18,621 bases of DNA from Pseudomonadota bacterium (GTDB lineage: Bacteria > Pseudomonadota > Gammaproteobacteria > Steroidobacterales > Steroidobacteraceae), in the NCBI GenBank assembly GCA_021805275.1, contig JAJZFQ010000297.1, positions 1 through 18,621 on the forward strand. Reading direction: 5' to 3'. The notes beneath the pieces were generated by a model. That model ran no database searches and had not been told where the DNA came from. It was given only the letters and a program-made list of their open reading frames with translations. Positions 1-6,737 of this stretch are shown here, one piece after another (positions within the stretch are counted from its first letter, which is position 1; each line of letters starts with the position of its first letter). The position numbers were made by a program, and so were the translations under genes.

Positions 1-368
1 ACGCGCGGGTGCTGCAGGCAAGACTGCGACGAGCCTGGTGCGCGCGCAAGAGCCTGTCTGAGACGCCCCCATGGGTTGAAGTTCTTTGCATTTACGACGA
101 GCTGATAGCGCTGCGTGATGATGCGTTTGTGTGAATCAATCGCGCTGTTGCACTGTCCGAAGTATCCGGCCCGAGCATCGCTCTTCGCGAGCTCAAGCGA
201 CTCGATCGCACGAAGCTCGCCGACTTCATTCCTTACTACGCGGTGCGGGGCGATCTGCTGGCGCGCACCGGACGAACGGAGAAGTCGCGGAGGACCTACG
301 AAGCGGTCTTGTCACTCGAGCCGGCACCGGCCGAGGTGCAATGAATTCGCCGCAGACTCGCTGAGGTC
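1..368 (+). pseudogene. ECF sigma factor C-terminal remnant (two in-frame stops)
   Basis: One reading frame (codons starting at 3, 6, 9 and so on) gives residues resembling the TPR-like C-terminal extension of ECF42/DUF6596-type sigma factors. Recognisable pieces are a TPPW...IYDELIALRDD stretch (about 63-125), INRAVALSEVSGP (135-173), LADFIPYYAVRGDLLARTGRTEKSRRTYEAVLSLEP (216-323) and RRRLAEV (348-368). In intact relatives this part follows the sigma2/sigma4 regions, which would lie left of the window. The frame is broken by TGA at 132-134, where relatives usually have a residue such as Arg just before the INRAVA motif. A second TGA at 342-344 falls where relatives often have Trp or Phe before the final Arg-rich segment. 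Homology continues past both stops, so this looks like nonsense decay rather than a natural end. Family recognition is by eye. Sequencing error or a different sigma subgroup cannot be excluded. Confidence 0.6.
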
Positions 369-371
369 AGC

Positions 372-415
372 GGCTCAGCGCGGTTGCTGAGACGACGCAG
401 CGCCGCTGCTGAGCC
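372..415. repeat. Inverted repeat cluster (GCTGAG/CTCAGC)
   Basis: GGCTCAGC (372-379) is the exact reverse complement of GCTGAGCC (408-415). Inside it, CTCAGC (374-379) also pairs with GCTGAG (386-391) across a 6-base loop, so two mutually exclusive hairpins are possible. The cluster lies after the sigma remnant and just before the operator-like dyad at 440. It could be an old terminator, but there is no T tract on either side. Confidence 0.35.
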
Positions 416-439
416 CGTACACCCAACATGAGCGCGCGC

Positions 440-455
440 CCACCCGAATGGGTAG
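440..455. promoter_or_regulatory. Operator-like dyad upstream of the protease-avidin genes
   Basis: CCACCCGAATGGGTAG matches the receptor-side dyad at 11443-11458 at 13 of 16 positions. It shares the CYACCC...GGGTAG half-sites with the perfect palindrome at 15398-15415. The symmetry extends outward: the ten bases on each side of the central GAAT agree as inverted arms at 8 of 10 positions. Its centre (447.5) is about 145 bp before the protease ATG, close to the 142 bp seen for hyuA2. A further half-site CTACTCG lies at 481-487. I infer that it binds the LuxR-type activator encoded at 15399-18152. Confidence 0.55.
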
Positions 456-496
456 GTGCCGAGGGGCCAAACTCAGGACGCTACTCGCTACAACGT

Positions 497-526
497 TTGC
501 CTGTAGGATGCTCGACGGCCCAGACT
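497..526 (+). promoter_or_regulatory. Weak candidate promoter of the protease-avidin unit
   Basis: TTGCCT (497-502) begins 49.5 bp from the centre of the dyad at 440-455, nearly the spacing seen at the other two operators. The best -10 at an 18-bp spacing is CAGACT (521-526), which matches consensus at three of six positions. That would start the transcript near 533 and give a leader of about 60 bases. The weak -10 fits an activator-dependent promoter, but without the conserved spacing I would not call this site. Confidence 0.35.
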
Positions 527-592
527 CGGCCCGGGTCGGAACTGAAAGCCCACTTAAGCGACCGGATCCCGCCAGCCACCAGGAGCGCGACC

Positions 593-1720
593 ATGTCCAA
601 GCCCGCCGCTGCACCTCAGCCGGTGTTCTTCCCCATGACCAAGGGGCCTTTTCAGAACAACGGCGCGAGCCCTTGGTACACCACCGCCTCGCTCGGCACG
701 CCGCCGCAAGGCCTAAAGTTCGCGATCGACACCGGCACGAACATTCTCTGGTCGACCTCCTCGCTCTGCGCCCCGACGAGCTGCCAGCACTATGGCGGCG
801 GGCGCTTCATCTGGGAAAAGTCGACGAGCTTCGCCTGGATCGACCGAAATCGGATTCCCTACAGCTTTGGCCCCTGGGGAACGATGATCGTCGAGACCGG
901 CAAGGACCTGCTCGCGGTGCCGGGGAGCGCGGCGCTGCCGATCAGCTTTTATCTCTCGGCCGAGTACTCCGGCTCGCAGTTCGAGCAGATCGACTGGGAC
1001 GGGGGCATCGGCATCCCCTCCGGCAGCGCCTATGTTCAGCAAGGCAACAGCTTCATTGTCCAGGAGCTGATGAATAACGGCATCATCTCTCCATCGCTAC
1101 CGTACGTGTCCTTCAACTGGGATCCTCTCGCCCGCGCGGGCAGTTGCGAGCTCGGCGGCTTCGATCCGGCGAAGTACATCGCGACGGAGGGCATTTTCAT
1201 GCCCTGGGTGCCCTACACGCAGTTCAAGGGTGTCGAGTACATCTGGACAACGCCGCTTCAAAGCTACAAGGTGGGCTTTCAGGCGCTCGGCAGCAATCTG
1301 CTCTTCGCGCTCGACTCGGGCTCGTCGCAGTTCAAAGGCGACGATTATGTGATGAGTACCACCCTATTCCTCTTGTCCAAGCTCGGCAATCCGCCTGTGA
1401 CACTCGGTATCAATGGCGGTGAGATCACGGTCACCTCGGATCTCTACAACGTCCGCATCGAGGCCGGACCGGATCAGGGCAAGGTCATCCCGCAATTCCA
1501 GGGCCTCGGGCTCACGAATCTGGTGCTGGTGGGCTCGGTACTGATGGAGTACTGCTACACCATCTTCGCCTACCGGGTGGCGGTCAACCCGTCGGGGGCG
1601 ATCTCGCTCTCCCCGGTCGGCATGTACGCCTTTAACAAGCCCGGCGGACCGAAAATCATCACCAAGCCCTCCGCCAATCTGAAGCTGCCGCAATCGGTCG
1701 CCCCGACCCGGTTCAGTTGA
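593..1720 (+). CDS. Pepsin-type (family A1) aspartic protease
   Basis: 375 residues with the two-lobed pepsin layout. The first catalytic motif is FAIDTGTN (Asp46), followed by LW (Trp53) and a Cys59-x4-Cys64 pair like the first pepsin disulfide. The second motif is FALDSGSS (Asp241). Other family marks are DWDGGIGIPSGS (about 135-145), CELGGFDPAKY (185-195) and a C-terminal LVGSVLMEYCYTIFAY segment (311-327), equivalent to pepsin's LGDVFIRQYYTVF. The flap reads YSFGPWG (90-96), so Phe92 seems to replace the usual flap Tyr75. No signal peptide or propeptide is visible, as I recall for bacterial pepsins such as shewasin. The start at 593 is set by AGGAG (581-585) seven bases upstream. The frame is open back to 428, but that part looks non-coding. 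A hairpin and 51 bases separate it from the avidin-like gene, so the two are probably co-transcribed. Its substrate is unknown. A1 proteases are rare in bacteria, and transfer from a eukaryote or another bacterium is possible. Confidence 0.88.
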   Translation: MSKPAAAPQPVFFPMTKGPFQNNGASPWYTTASLGTPPQGLKFAIDTGTNILWSTSSLCAPTSCQHYGGGRFIWEKSTSFAWIDRNRIPYSFGPWGTMIVETGKDLLAVPGSAALPISFYLSAEYSGSQFEQIDWDGGIGIPSGSAYVQQGNSFIVQELMNNGIISPSLPYVSFNWDPLARAGSCELGGFDPAKYIATEGIFMPWVPYTQFKGVEYIWTTPLQSYKVGFQALGSNLLFALDSGSSQFKGDDYVMSTTLFLLSKLGNPPVTLGINGGEITVTSDLYNVRIEAGPDQGKVIPQFQGLGLTNLVLVGSVLMEYCYTIFAYRVAVNPSGAISLSPVGMYAFNKPGGPKIITKPSANLKLPQSVAPTRFS

Positions 1721-1739
1721 GCGCCGCCGAAGCGGCGCT
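1720..1739 (+). promoter_or_regulatory. Intercistronic hairpin between protease and avidin-like genes
   Basis: AGCGCCGC (1720-1727) and GCGGCGCT (1732-1739) form a perfect 8-bp stem closed by a CGAA tetraloop, beginning on the last base of the protease stop codon. There is no T tract, so it is more likely an RNA-stability or processing element that sets the ratio of the two products than a terminator. Confidence 0.5.
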
Positions 1740-1771
1740 GCGGACCCCTCTCGGAGTATCAGGAGACTGCC

Positions 1772-2566
1772 ATGTCACTCGCCGGTGTGTGGAAGAATGC
1801 GTACGGGTCCACGATGTCGTTGAGCCTCGTGAATCCGAATTTGGTCACGGGGACATACAAGTCCTCCACCGGTTCGACCGGGACGTATGAGGTCATTGGC
1901 TATCAAACGAGCGCCGACCCAACCTCGCAGGCGGGCCAAGCGGCTGCGCTCGCGATCGACTGGCACTCGGTGGTCACGGGGCCGCCGGACAACAGCTGGC
2001 ATTGGGTCTCGGGTCTCAGCGGTCAGCTCAGCATCCAAAATGGCATCGAACAGCTCGTTCTCGCCCATTCGCTGGTGGCCTCGATCGACTTCCCGGGACT
2101 CGCGGCGGCCGGCACCTACATCGACAAGCTGATTTATCAACGGGTCTCCACGACGCCGACTCAGGAGCAACTCCCCGCGCCCGGCGAGGGACATGACGCG
2201 GCCGCGGCCGATCCGCTGATCGGGAGTTGGTTTGCCGTGGATGGCACGGCGCTCCTGATCTCCTCCGTCGTTCCATATCCAGGGAACGCCTTCGGCTGGG
2301 TCGTCGGCAAGCTCATCTGGAACGGCGGCCCGTCGCTGCTCTATGGGGTGACGGACATCAATGCTCAAGGCGGCGGCCTGACGAAGCAGTCGGTGTCCAT
2401 CGTGGCGCTGCCCAGCGACAAGGGCGGACCCGCCCTGTCGTTGTCCGGGACGCTCGACCTCAGCAGCGGTGTTCTCACAATGCTCGAATTGCAGTCGCAG
2501 TCGACGACACCGGCCAACAGCTACCTGCAGACGCTGGCTTCGTCCCTTGAGTTCTCGAAGCGCTGA
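1772..2566 (+). CDS. Tandem avidin-like protein (two beta-barrel domains)
   Basis: 264 residues. Residues 3-125 align by eye with avidin/streptavidin: LAGVWKNAYGSTM (3-15) matches the first strand, with Asn9 and Ser13 at the positions of streptavidin Asn23 and Ser27. VTGTYKSSTG (25-34) matches LTGTYESAVG, with Tyr29 and Ser31 as Tyr43 and Ser45. AIDW (Trp64) matches the Trp79 strand, and LSGQL (82-86) the WSGQ strand. The Trp92 and Trp108 equivalents appear to be Leu82 and Leu95. Asp118 lies near the Asp128 position, but that alignment is loose. After a Pro/Gly/Ala-rich linker (about 127-147), residues 148-264 repeat the pattern (LIGSW, GWVVGKLIW, LSGTLDLSSGVLTMLEL, NSYLQTLASSLEFSKR) without the biotin-contact residues. 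No signal peptide is seen; the barrel starts at residue 3. AGGAG (1761-1765) sits six bases before the ATG. It may bind biotin or another small ligand. Binding is inferred, not shown. Confidence 0.72.
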   Translation: MSLAGVWKNAYGSTMSLSLVNPNLVTGTYKSSTGSTGTYEVIGYQTSADPTSQAGQAAALAIDWHSVVTGPPDNSWHWVSGLSGQLSIQNGIEQLVLAHSLVASIDFPGLAAAGTYIDKLIYQRVSTTPTQEQLPAPGEGHDAAAADPLIGSWFAVDGTALLISSVVPYPGNAFGWVVGKLIWNGGPSLLYGVTDINAQGGGLTKQSVSIVALPSDKGGPALSLSGTLDLSSGVLTMLELQSQSTTPANSYLQTLASSLEFSKR

Positions 2567-2572
2567 GCGTGC

Positions 2573-2586
2573 GCAGCCCCGGCTGC
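2573..2586. terminator. Small palindrome between convergent genes (weak terminator candidate)
   Basis: GCAGCCCCGGCTGC is a perfect 14-base palindrome in the 26-base gap between the stop of the avidin-like gene (2566) and the end of the oppositely oriented MFS gene (2593). In RNA it would form a 5-bp stem with a 4-base loop on either strand. No T tract follows. Only its position suggests a two-way terminator. Confidence 0.3.
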
Positions 2587-2592
2587 AGGCGA

Positions 2593-3792
2593 TCAGGCGC
2601 GTCTGGCGTCTCGATGCGCTGGCCCGCGCTGGCCTCGGTCGATGTGATACGCGAGCGGCACCGCGATGAGGAACGCGGCGAGGTAGAGGCCAAACCCGAC
2701 GTCGGCGACGGCCCGGTACTTGAAGTTGGCCGCCAGGGCGCCGGCACCGGCCGGGCCGACGGCCAGTCCAATGTTCTGCATGACGATGCCGAGCGTCGCG
2801 GCGCGCCCTTGGTTGTCGAGCGCCGCGATGATGCCCATCAGGTACGGCAGTCCGAATACCCACGCGAGATAGAAGCACATGGCCGCCGTAAAGAAGACGC
2901 CGGGTGTGCGGCCGGCCACCACCAGCAGCGCACTCACCGCGGAGAGCGCCAGGGCAGCCGCGTTGGGCACGACTCTGCCCCATCGGGTACCCAACAGGGT
3001 GACCAGCACCCCACCGAGCAGCCCCGCGAGGGCCGCGTAGCCTAGGGCGCGCGCCGTAAGCGCGGCAGAAATGCCGGACGCCGCGCCAAAGCGCTGCATG
3101 TAGGCCCAGATCCCTCCGTGGGCCAGGTGCGAGAGGAGAATCGCCGCCAAGCAAAGAGTGACGCCTGCGCTCAGTTTACCCCCGGGTGCCGTAGCAACGG
3201 GTGCCGCGGGGATACTGTCCGGGTACCAGGCGAGTAGCGCGAAGCCCGGCAGAGCCAGGACCAGATAGGCGCCGAAGACCCCGGCGATCCCCCAGGATGC
3301 GATCACGGCCGGCATGACGGCGTAGAGCAGCAGGCTCGCCGCGATCATGTTGGCAATGGTCCAGAGGCCGAAGTTCCGCTCCGGCAGACGGGTGCCGGCC
3401 ATCGAGGCGATCACCGCGGCGATGAGAGCTCCTTCGCCTAGGCCAGTCACCACCCGACCGAGCGCCATCACGGCGAAATGGCTCACTCCTTCCGAGATCG
3501 TCGAGCCCACGACGATCAGGATGAGGCCGAGGAGCGCGAGGCGACGCCGGTCCATCCGGTGGACGACGAAGGAGGCCAGGAGGGTGGCCGCGCCGCCGGC
3601 CGCCATCTCGGCGGTGGCCAGGAGCCCCGCGGCCCGGGGACTGAGGCCCAAGCCGGCGATGGCCTGGCTGACAACGAGCGGCAGGAAGGAGAACGTGCCC
3701 AGCGCGCCGATCACCCCGAGCCCCGCCATCGCTGTGAGCGCGCGCGGATCATCCGCGGAGCGTGCCGGACGGAGGGTCGCATCACCGGTCAC
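2593..3792 (-). CDS. MFS transporter
   Basis: 399 residues dominated by about 12 hydrophobic segments, with the loop motif HRMDRRRLALLGL (about residues 78-90) typical of the major facilitator motif A region between helices 2 and 3. It acts in the inner membrane as a secondary transporter. The substrate cannot be read from sequence. It is the last gene of the minus-strand operon, so it probably imports the periplasmic substrate delivered by the TonB-dependent receptor or exports a product. The start is GTG at 3792 with a good AGGAG (3800-3804) seven bases upstream. That Shine-Dalgarno overlaps the stop codon of the amidohydrolase gene (3803-3805), which suggests translational coupling. Length is normal for the family and no break is seen. 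Confidence 0.88.
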   Translation of the reverse strand: MTGDATLRPARSADDPRALTAMAGLGVIGALGTFSFLPLVVSQAIAGLGLSPRAAGLLATAEMAAGGAATLLASFVVHRMDRRRLALLGLILIVVGSTISEGVSHFAVMALGRVVTGLGEGALIAAVIASMAGTRLPERNFGLWTIANMIAASLLLYAVMPAVIASWGIAGVFGAYLVLALPGFALLAWYPDSIPAAPVATAPGGKLSAGVTLCLAAILLSHLAHGGIWAYMQRFGAASGISAALTARALGYAALAGLLGGVLVTLLGTRWGRVVPNAAALALSAVSALLVVAGRTPGVFFTAAMCFYLAWVFGLPYLMGIIAALDNQGRAATLGIVMQNIGLAVGPAGAGALAANFKYRAVADVGFGLYLAAFLIAVPLAYHIDRGQRGPAHRDARRA

Positions 3793-3802
3793 GTGCGCAC
3801 TC

Positions 3803-5086
3803 CTACGCGGCCTGCTGCTTGTGAATCACACCGGCCTTCATGATCAGCGTGAGGTGTTTGCCCTGGCTCTCAAGGAGGGACACATCGGCAAGGGGATTGC
3901 CGTCGACCACGATCAGGTCCGCGACTGCGCCCGGGCGGATGACACCGAGATCGTCGCGCCCGAGAATCTCGGCGTTAATGCGCGTGGCGGAGGCGATCAC
4001 CTCGTGCAGGGGCTCGACCTCGCTGCGCAGGCGGAATTCGCGGCTCTGATCGCCGTGCGCGACCCCGAGCAAGTCGGTGCCGAACCCGAGCCGCACGCCG
4101 GCGCGCTTGCAGATCTCGATCGCGCGCAGGCCGGCCTCGCGCACCCGGGCGAGCTTCTCGAGCATGACCGCCTCCAGCCCGGCGGCGGCGCCGAGCCGCT
4201 CGAGCGCATCGTAGGTGACGAGCGTCGGAACGACGAAAGCTTGCTTCGCGGCCGCCTGACGAGCGGCGTCCTCATCGATCAGATTCGCGTGCTCGATGCT
4301 GCGTACGCCGCACTCCAGCGCGCGGCGGATGGCCTCCCCGGTATACGCGTGGGCCATCACGTAAGTGCCCCTGGCAGAGGCTTCCTCGACGATGGCTCGC
4401 AGCTCTTCCGCGCAATACTGGCGGCTCTCAAGCGGATCGTGCGGCGAGGCGACGCCCCCCGAGACCATCACTTTGAGCTGGTCAGCGCCCTTGCGCAGCT
4501 CATCCCGCGCCGCCAGGCGGACCTGATCGACACCATCGGCGATGCGGGCGACGAAGCCGAGCGCCTCCGCGCACCCGCAGCCTTGACGCTCGTCCGTGCG
4601 CCGGCGGAAATCGCCGTGGCCGCCTGTCTGGCTGAGAGGGCGGCCCGAGATGAAGAGCCGGGGCCCGGCGATCCAGCCCTGGTCGACGGCGGCTCGCAGT
4701 CCCCAGTCGCTGCCGCCAGCGTCACGGATGGTGGTGAAGCCGCGCCCCAACATCCCCTCGAGCACCTTGGCCGCCTGTGCCGTCATCAACGTGACCGGGA
4801 TGTCTTCAAGCGAGGCGATCCGCATCTGCGTGAGGCACGGATGCGCGTGGCAGTCGATAAGGCCGGGCATCAGCGTCCGCCCGCCGAGATCGATCAAGCG
4901 CGCCGAGCGTGCGGTCAGCGCCGTGTCGGCGACCTCCCTGATGCGCCCGTCCTCGATCAGGACATCGCATTCAGGACCCGGCTCGGGCCCTGAGCCGTCG
5001 ACGATGCGGGCGTGACGCAGGAGGATCAGCGATGGCGCATCCGAGCCGCGGCCGAGCCTATCAGGTTCCGTCGATCTCAACGCCAT
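3803..5086 (-). CDS. Metal-dependent amidohydrolase (imidazolonepropionase/prolidase-like)
   Basis: 427 residues from the chosen start. The amidohydrolase metal site is complete: PGLIDCHAH with the HxH pair at 80 and 82, Lys205 in QLKVMVSGG (the position that is often carboxylated), His246 in MAHAY, His266 in IEHAN and Asp338 in GFGTDLLG. The C-terminal GVIRPGAVADLIVVDGNPL segment is typical of the small beta domain. Close families include imidazolonepropionase-like enzymes and Xaa-Pro dipeptidases, so a C-N bond in a ring or a dipeptide is the likely target. It is cytoplasmic, with no signal peptide. The frame is open to 5209, but ATG at 5086 is preferred because the upstream part lies within hyuB1 and does not resemble the family. 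The 26-base overlap with the hyuB1 stop suggests coupling. In context it probably acts after the hydantoinase-like step. Confidence 0.85.
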   Translation of the reverse strand: MALRSTEPDRLGRGSDAPSLILLRHARIVDGSGPEPGPECDVLIEDGRIREVADTALTARSARLIDLGGRTLMPGLIDCHAHPCLTQMRIASLEDIPVTLMTAQAAKVLEGMLGRGFTTIRDAGGSDWGLRAAVDQGWIAGPRLFISGRPLSQTGGHGDFRRRTDERQGCGCAEALGFVARIADGVDQVRLAARDELRKGADQLKVMVSGGVASPHDPLESRQYCAEELRAIVEEASARGTYVMAHAYTGEAIRRALECGVRSIEHANLIDEDAARQAAAKQAFVVPTLVTYDALERLGAAAGLEAVMLEKLARVREAGLRAIEICKRAGVRLGFGTDLLGVAHGDQSREFRLRSEVEPLHEVIASATRINAEILGRDDLGVIRPGAVADLIVVDGNPLADVSLLESQGKHLTLIMKAGVIHKQQAA

Positions 5087-6737
5087 AGATCTCGCTCGCA
5101 GCTTCCGGGCTGATGTAGCCGTCTTTGATGTCGGCGAGCACGCGTTCGCGGGGGCGCCGTCGCGGATCGCCGTAGCCGCCGCCGTTCGCTGTGACGATCC
5201 GCACGACATCGTCCCGTTTCAAGGGCAGCACGGCACAGGTCGAATACGTGGCCTGGCTACCGTCCTGGCGCAGGATGCGGATGTAGTTGCACGAGCCGTC
5301 CCGGCCGCCGCTCAGGCCCCAGGGTGCCACCTTGCTCCGCGAGTACATGGCGGTGATCCAAAAGTCATCGCCGCGAATGCGGTAATCGAGTCGGATGCCC
5401 TTGCCACCGCGGAACTCGCCCTCACCGCCAGGCTCGTCGTTGAGCTCGAAGCGATCAATGCGCACGCCATTGCGCGCCTCGGTGACCTCGACGGCGCAAT
5501 TGAACGTGTCGCCGTGGCTCGCCGTGTACTGCGCGCTGTCGCCGTCCTCTCCCTCCGCACCGCCCCAACCGCCGAGCTGCGGCTCGATGAACACGTGGCG
5601 CTTGCCGGAGTCCGGATGGGTACCGCCGACGAACGTGCCGCAGACCGAGGCGTAGTGGCCGGCCGTTAGGCGGTCGGGCAGGAGCGGCGCCAACGCCTTC
5701 CAGATGATATCGAGTGCGCGGATGCCGACTTCATAATAAAGCCCCATCGCCGCGGGGTATTGCGCGTTGAACATCGAGCGCTCGTCGCAGATGAGCTTCA
5801 GCGGCCGGAACGATCCGGCGTTCGCGGGCGTGCCGGGGCTCGTGACCGCCTTGAAGAGCACCTTGGCATCGACCTCAGTGGAGGCGAATGAGCAGTTGAG
5901 AGGTCCGCGGTCCTGGGGTGGATTGCCCCGCAGGTCGACGATGAACTCATCCTCGGTGATCGTGACCTTGACGCGCAGCACCCGGCCGTCATCGAGCCGG
6001 TCCTGGGCCTCGAAGGTGCCTTTCGGCAGACCGTGCAGCGCGTGGCGCGCGACTCCCTCCCCGTAGTCGAGGAAGCGCTCGATGGCATACACGACCGTGG
6101 CGGCGCCATATTTCGCCGCCAGCTCCTGAATGCGGCGTTCGCCCGCCTTCATCGATGCGACGCCGGCCCAGAGATCCCCGCGCGCCGTCTCCGGCATGCG
6201 GCTGTTCACCATGATGATCTCCATCACTGAGGCGATGGGCACACCGCGCTCGAATAGCTTGATCTCCGGCAGCTGCAGTCCCTCCTGGAAGACCTCGGTG
6301 GCATCGGGATGGATGCTGCTCGGCGCCATGCCGCCGACGTCCGCCCAGTGCGCCTTGTTCGCGACCCAGGCGATGAGCTCCTCGCCGGCGAACACCGGAA
6401 GGATCAGCATGACGTCATTCATGTGACTGACGCCGCCGAAATGCGGGATGTTGGCCGCGAAGATATCTCCCGGGTGGATGTCGCCCTGGGGGGAGAACTT
6501 CTTGACGATGGCGCGAACCCCGTAGTCGAGCATGCCGACGAAAGCGGGTATGCCGGCGCCGGAGCTCGCCAGGAAGCCATGGCGGTCGGTAATCGCTACA
6601 CCGAAATCGAGCACCTCGTAGATGATCGAGCTCACGGCCGTCTTGCGCATCGTGGCGAACATCTCGTCCGAGATCGCATCGAGGGAGCTCTGGATGAGCT
6701 CGATCGTCACGGGATCGTAGCGCGTCTGATTGCTCAT
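5061..6737 (-). CDS. hyuB: Hydantoinase B-type subunit 1 (HyuB/oxoprolinase family)
   Basis: 558 residues, full length for the family. It begins RYDPVTIELIQSSLDAISDEMFATMRKTA, the usual HyuB opening. It carries HMND (His105, Asp108) and AHWADVGG (His130, Asp133), the His-x2-Asp plus His spacing of the metal site in related ATP-dependent carboxylases, and the C-terminal ANGGGYGDPRRRP. HyuB works with HyuA in ATP-driven opening of cyclic amides (N-methylhydantoin, 5-oxoproline, caprolactam) or in ketone carboxylation; the substrate here is unknown. The NDPYYGG motif of HyuB2 reads NIPHFGG here (95-101), losing an Asp conserved in most relatives. ATG at 6737 overlaps the hyuA1 stop (ATGA), and GAGGAG lies eight bases before it. 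Gene name by family only. Confidence 0.87.
   Translation of the reverse strand: MSNQTRYDPVTIELIQSSLDAISDEMFATMRKTAVSSIIYEVLDFGVAITDRHGFLASSGAGIPAFVGMLDYGVRAIVKKFSPQGDIHPGDIFAANIPHFGGVSHMNDVMLILPVFAGEELIAWVANKAHWADVGGMAPSSIHPDATEVFQEGLQLPEIKLFERGVPIASVMEIIMVNSRMPETARGDLWAGVASMKAGERRIQELAAKYGAATVVYAIERFLDYGEGVARHALHGLPKGTFEAQDRLDDGRVLRVKVTITEDEFIVDLRGNPPQDRGPLNCSFASTEVDAKVLFKAVTSPGTPANAGSFRPLKLICDERSMFNAQYPAAMGLYYEVGIRALDIIWKALAPLLPDRLTAGHYASVCGTFVGGTHPDSGKRHVFIEPQLGGWGGAEGEDGDSAQYTASHGDTFNCAVEVTEARNGVRIDRFELNDEPGGEGEFRGGKGIRLDYRIRGDDFWITAMYSRSKVAPWGLSGGRDGSCNYIRILRQDGSQATYSTCAVLPLKRDDVVRIVTANGGGYGDPRRRPRERVLADIKDGYISPEAASEIYGVEIDGT

Noticed and set aside
132..344. TGA read as Trp or selenocysteine in the sigma factor tail
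   Set aside because: Other genes here end in TGA and use TGG for Trp, and no recoding structure is evident. Two nonsense mutations in a decaying gene are simpler.
1775..3154. Minus-strand open frame of 459 codons under the avidin-like gene and part of the MFS gene
   Set aside because: It covers two genes coded in other frames. It is Arg/Pro-rich with no domain, and the avidin-like and MFS proteins have clear family patterns.
3229..3235. CGAGTAG half-site inside the MFS gene
   Set aside because: No matching partner half-site and no promoter nearby, so it is most likely a chance match.
3347..4993. Long plus-strand open frame of 548 codons antisense to the MFS and amidohydrolase genes
   Set aside because: It runs across two clearly recognisable minus-strand genes and their junction. 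Its protein is rich in Arg, Ala and Pro with no family pattern, as expected for a shadow frame in GC-rich DNA.
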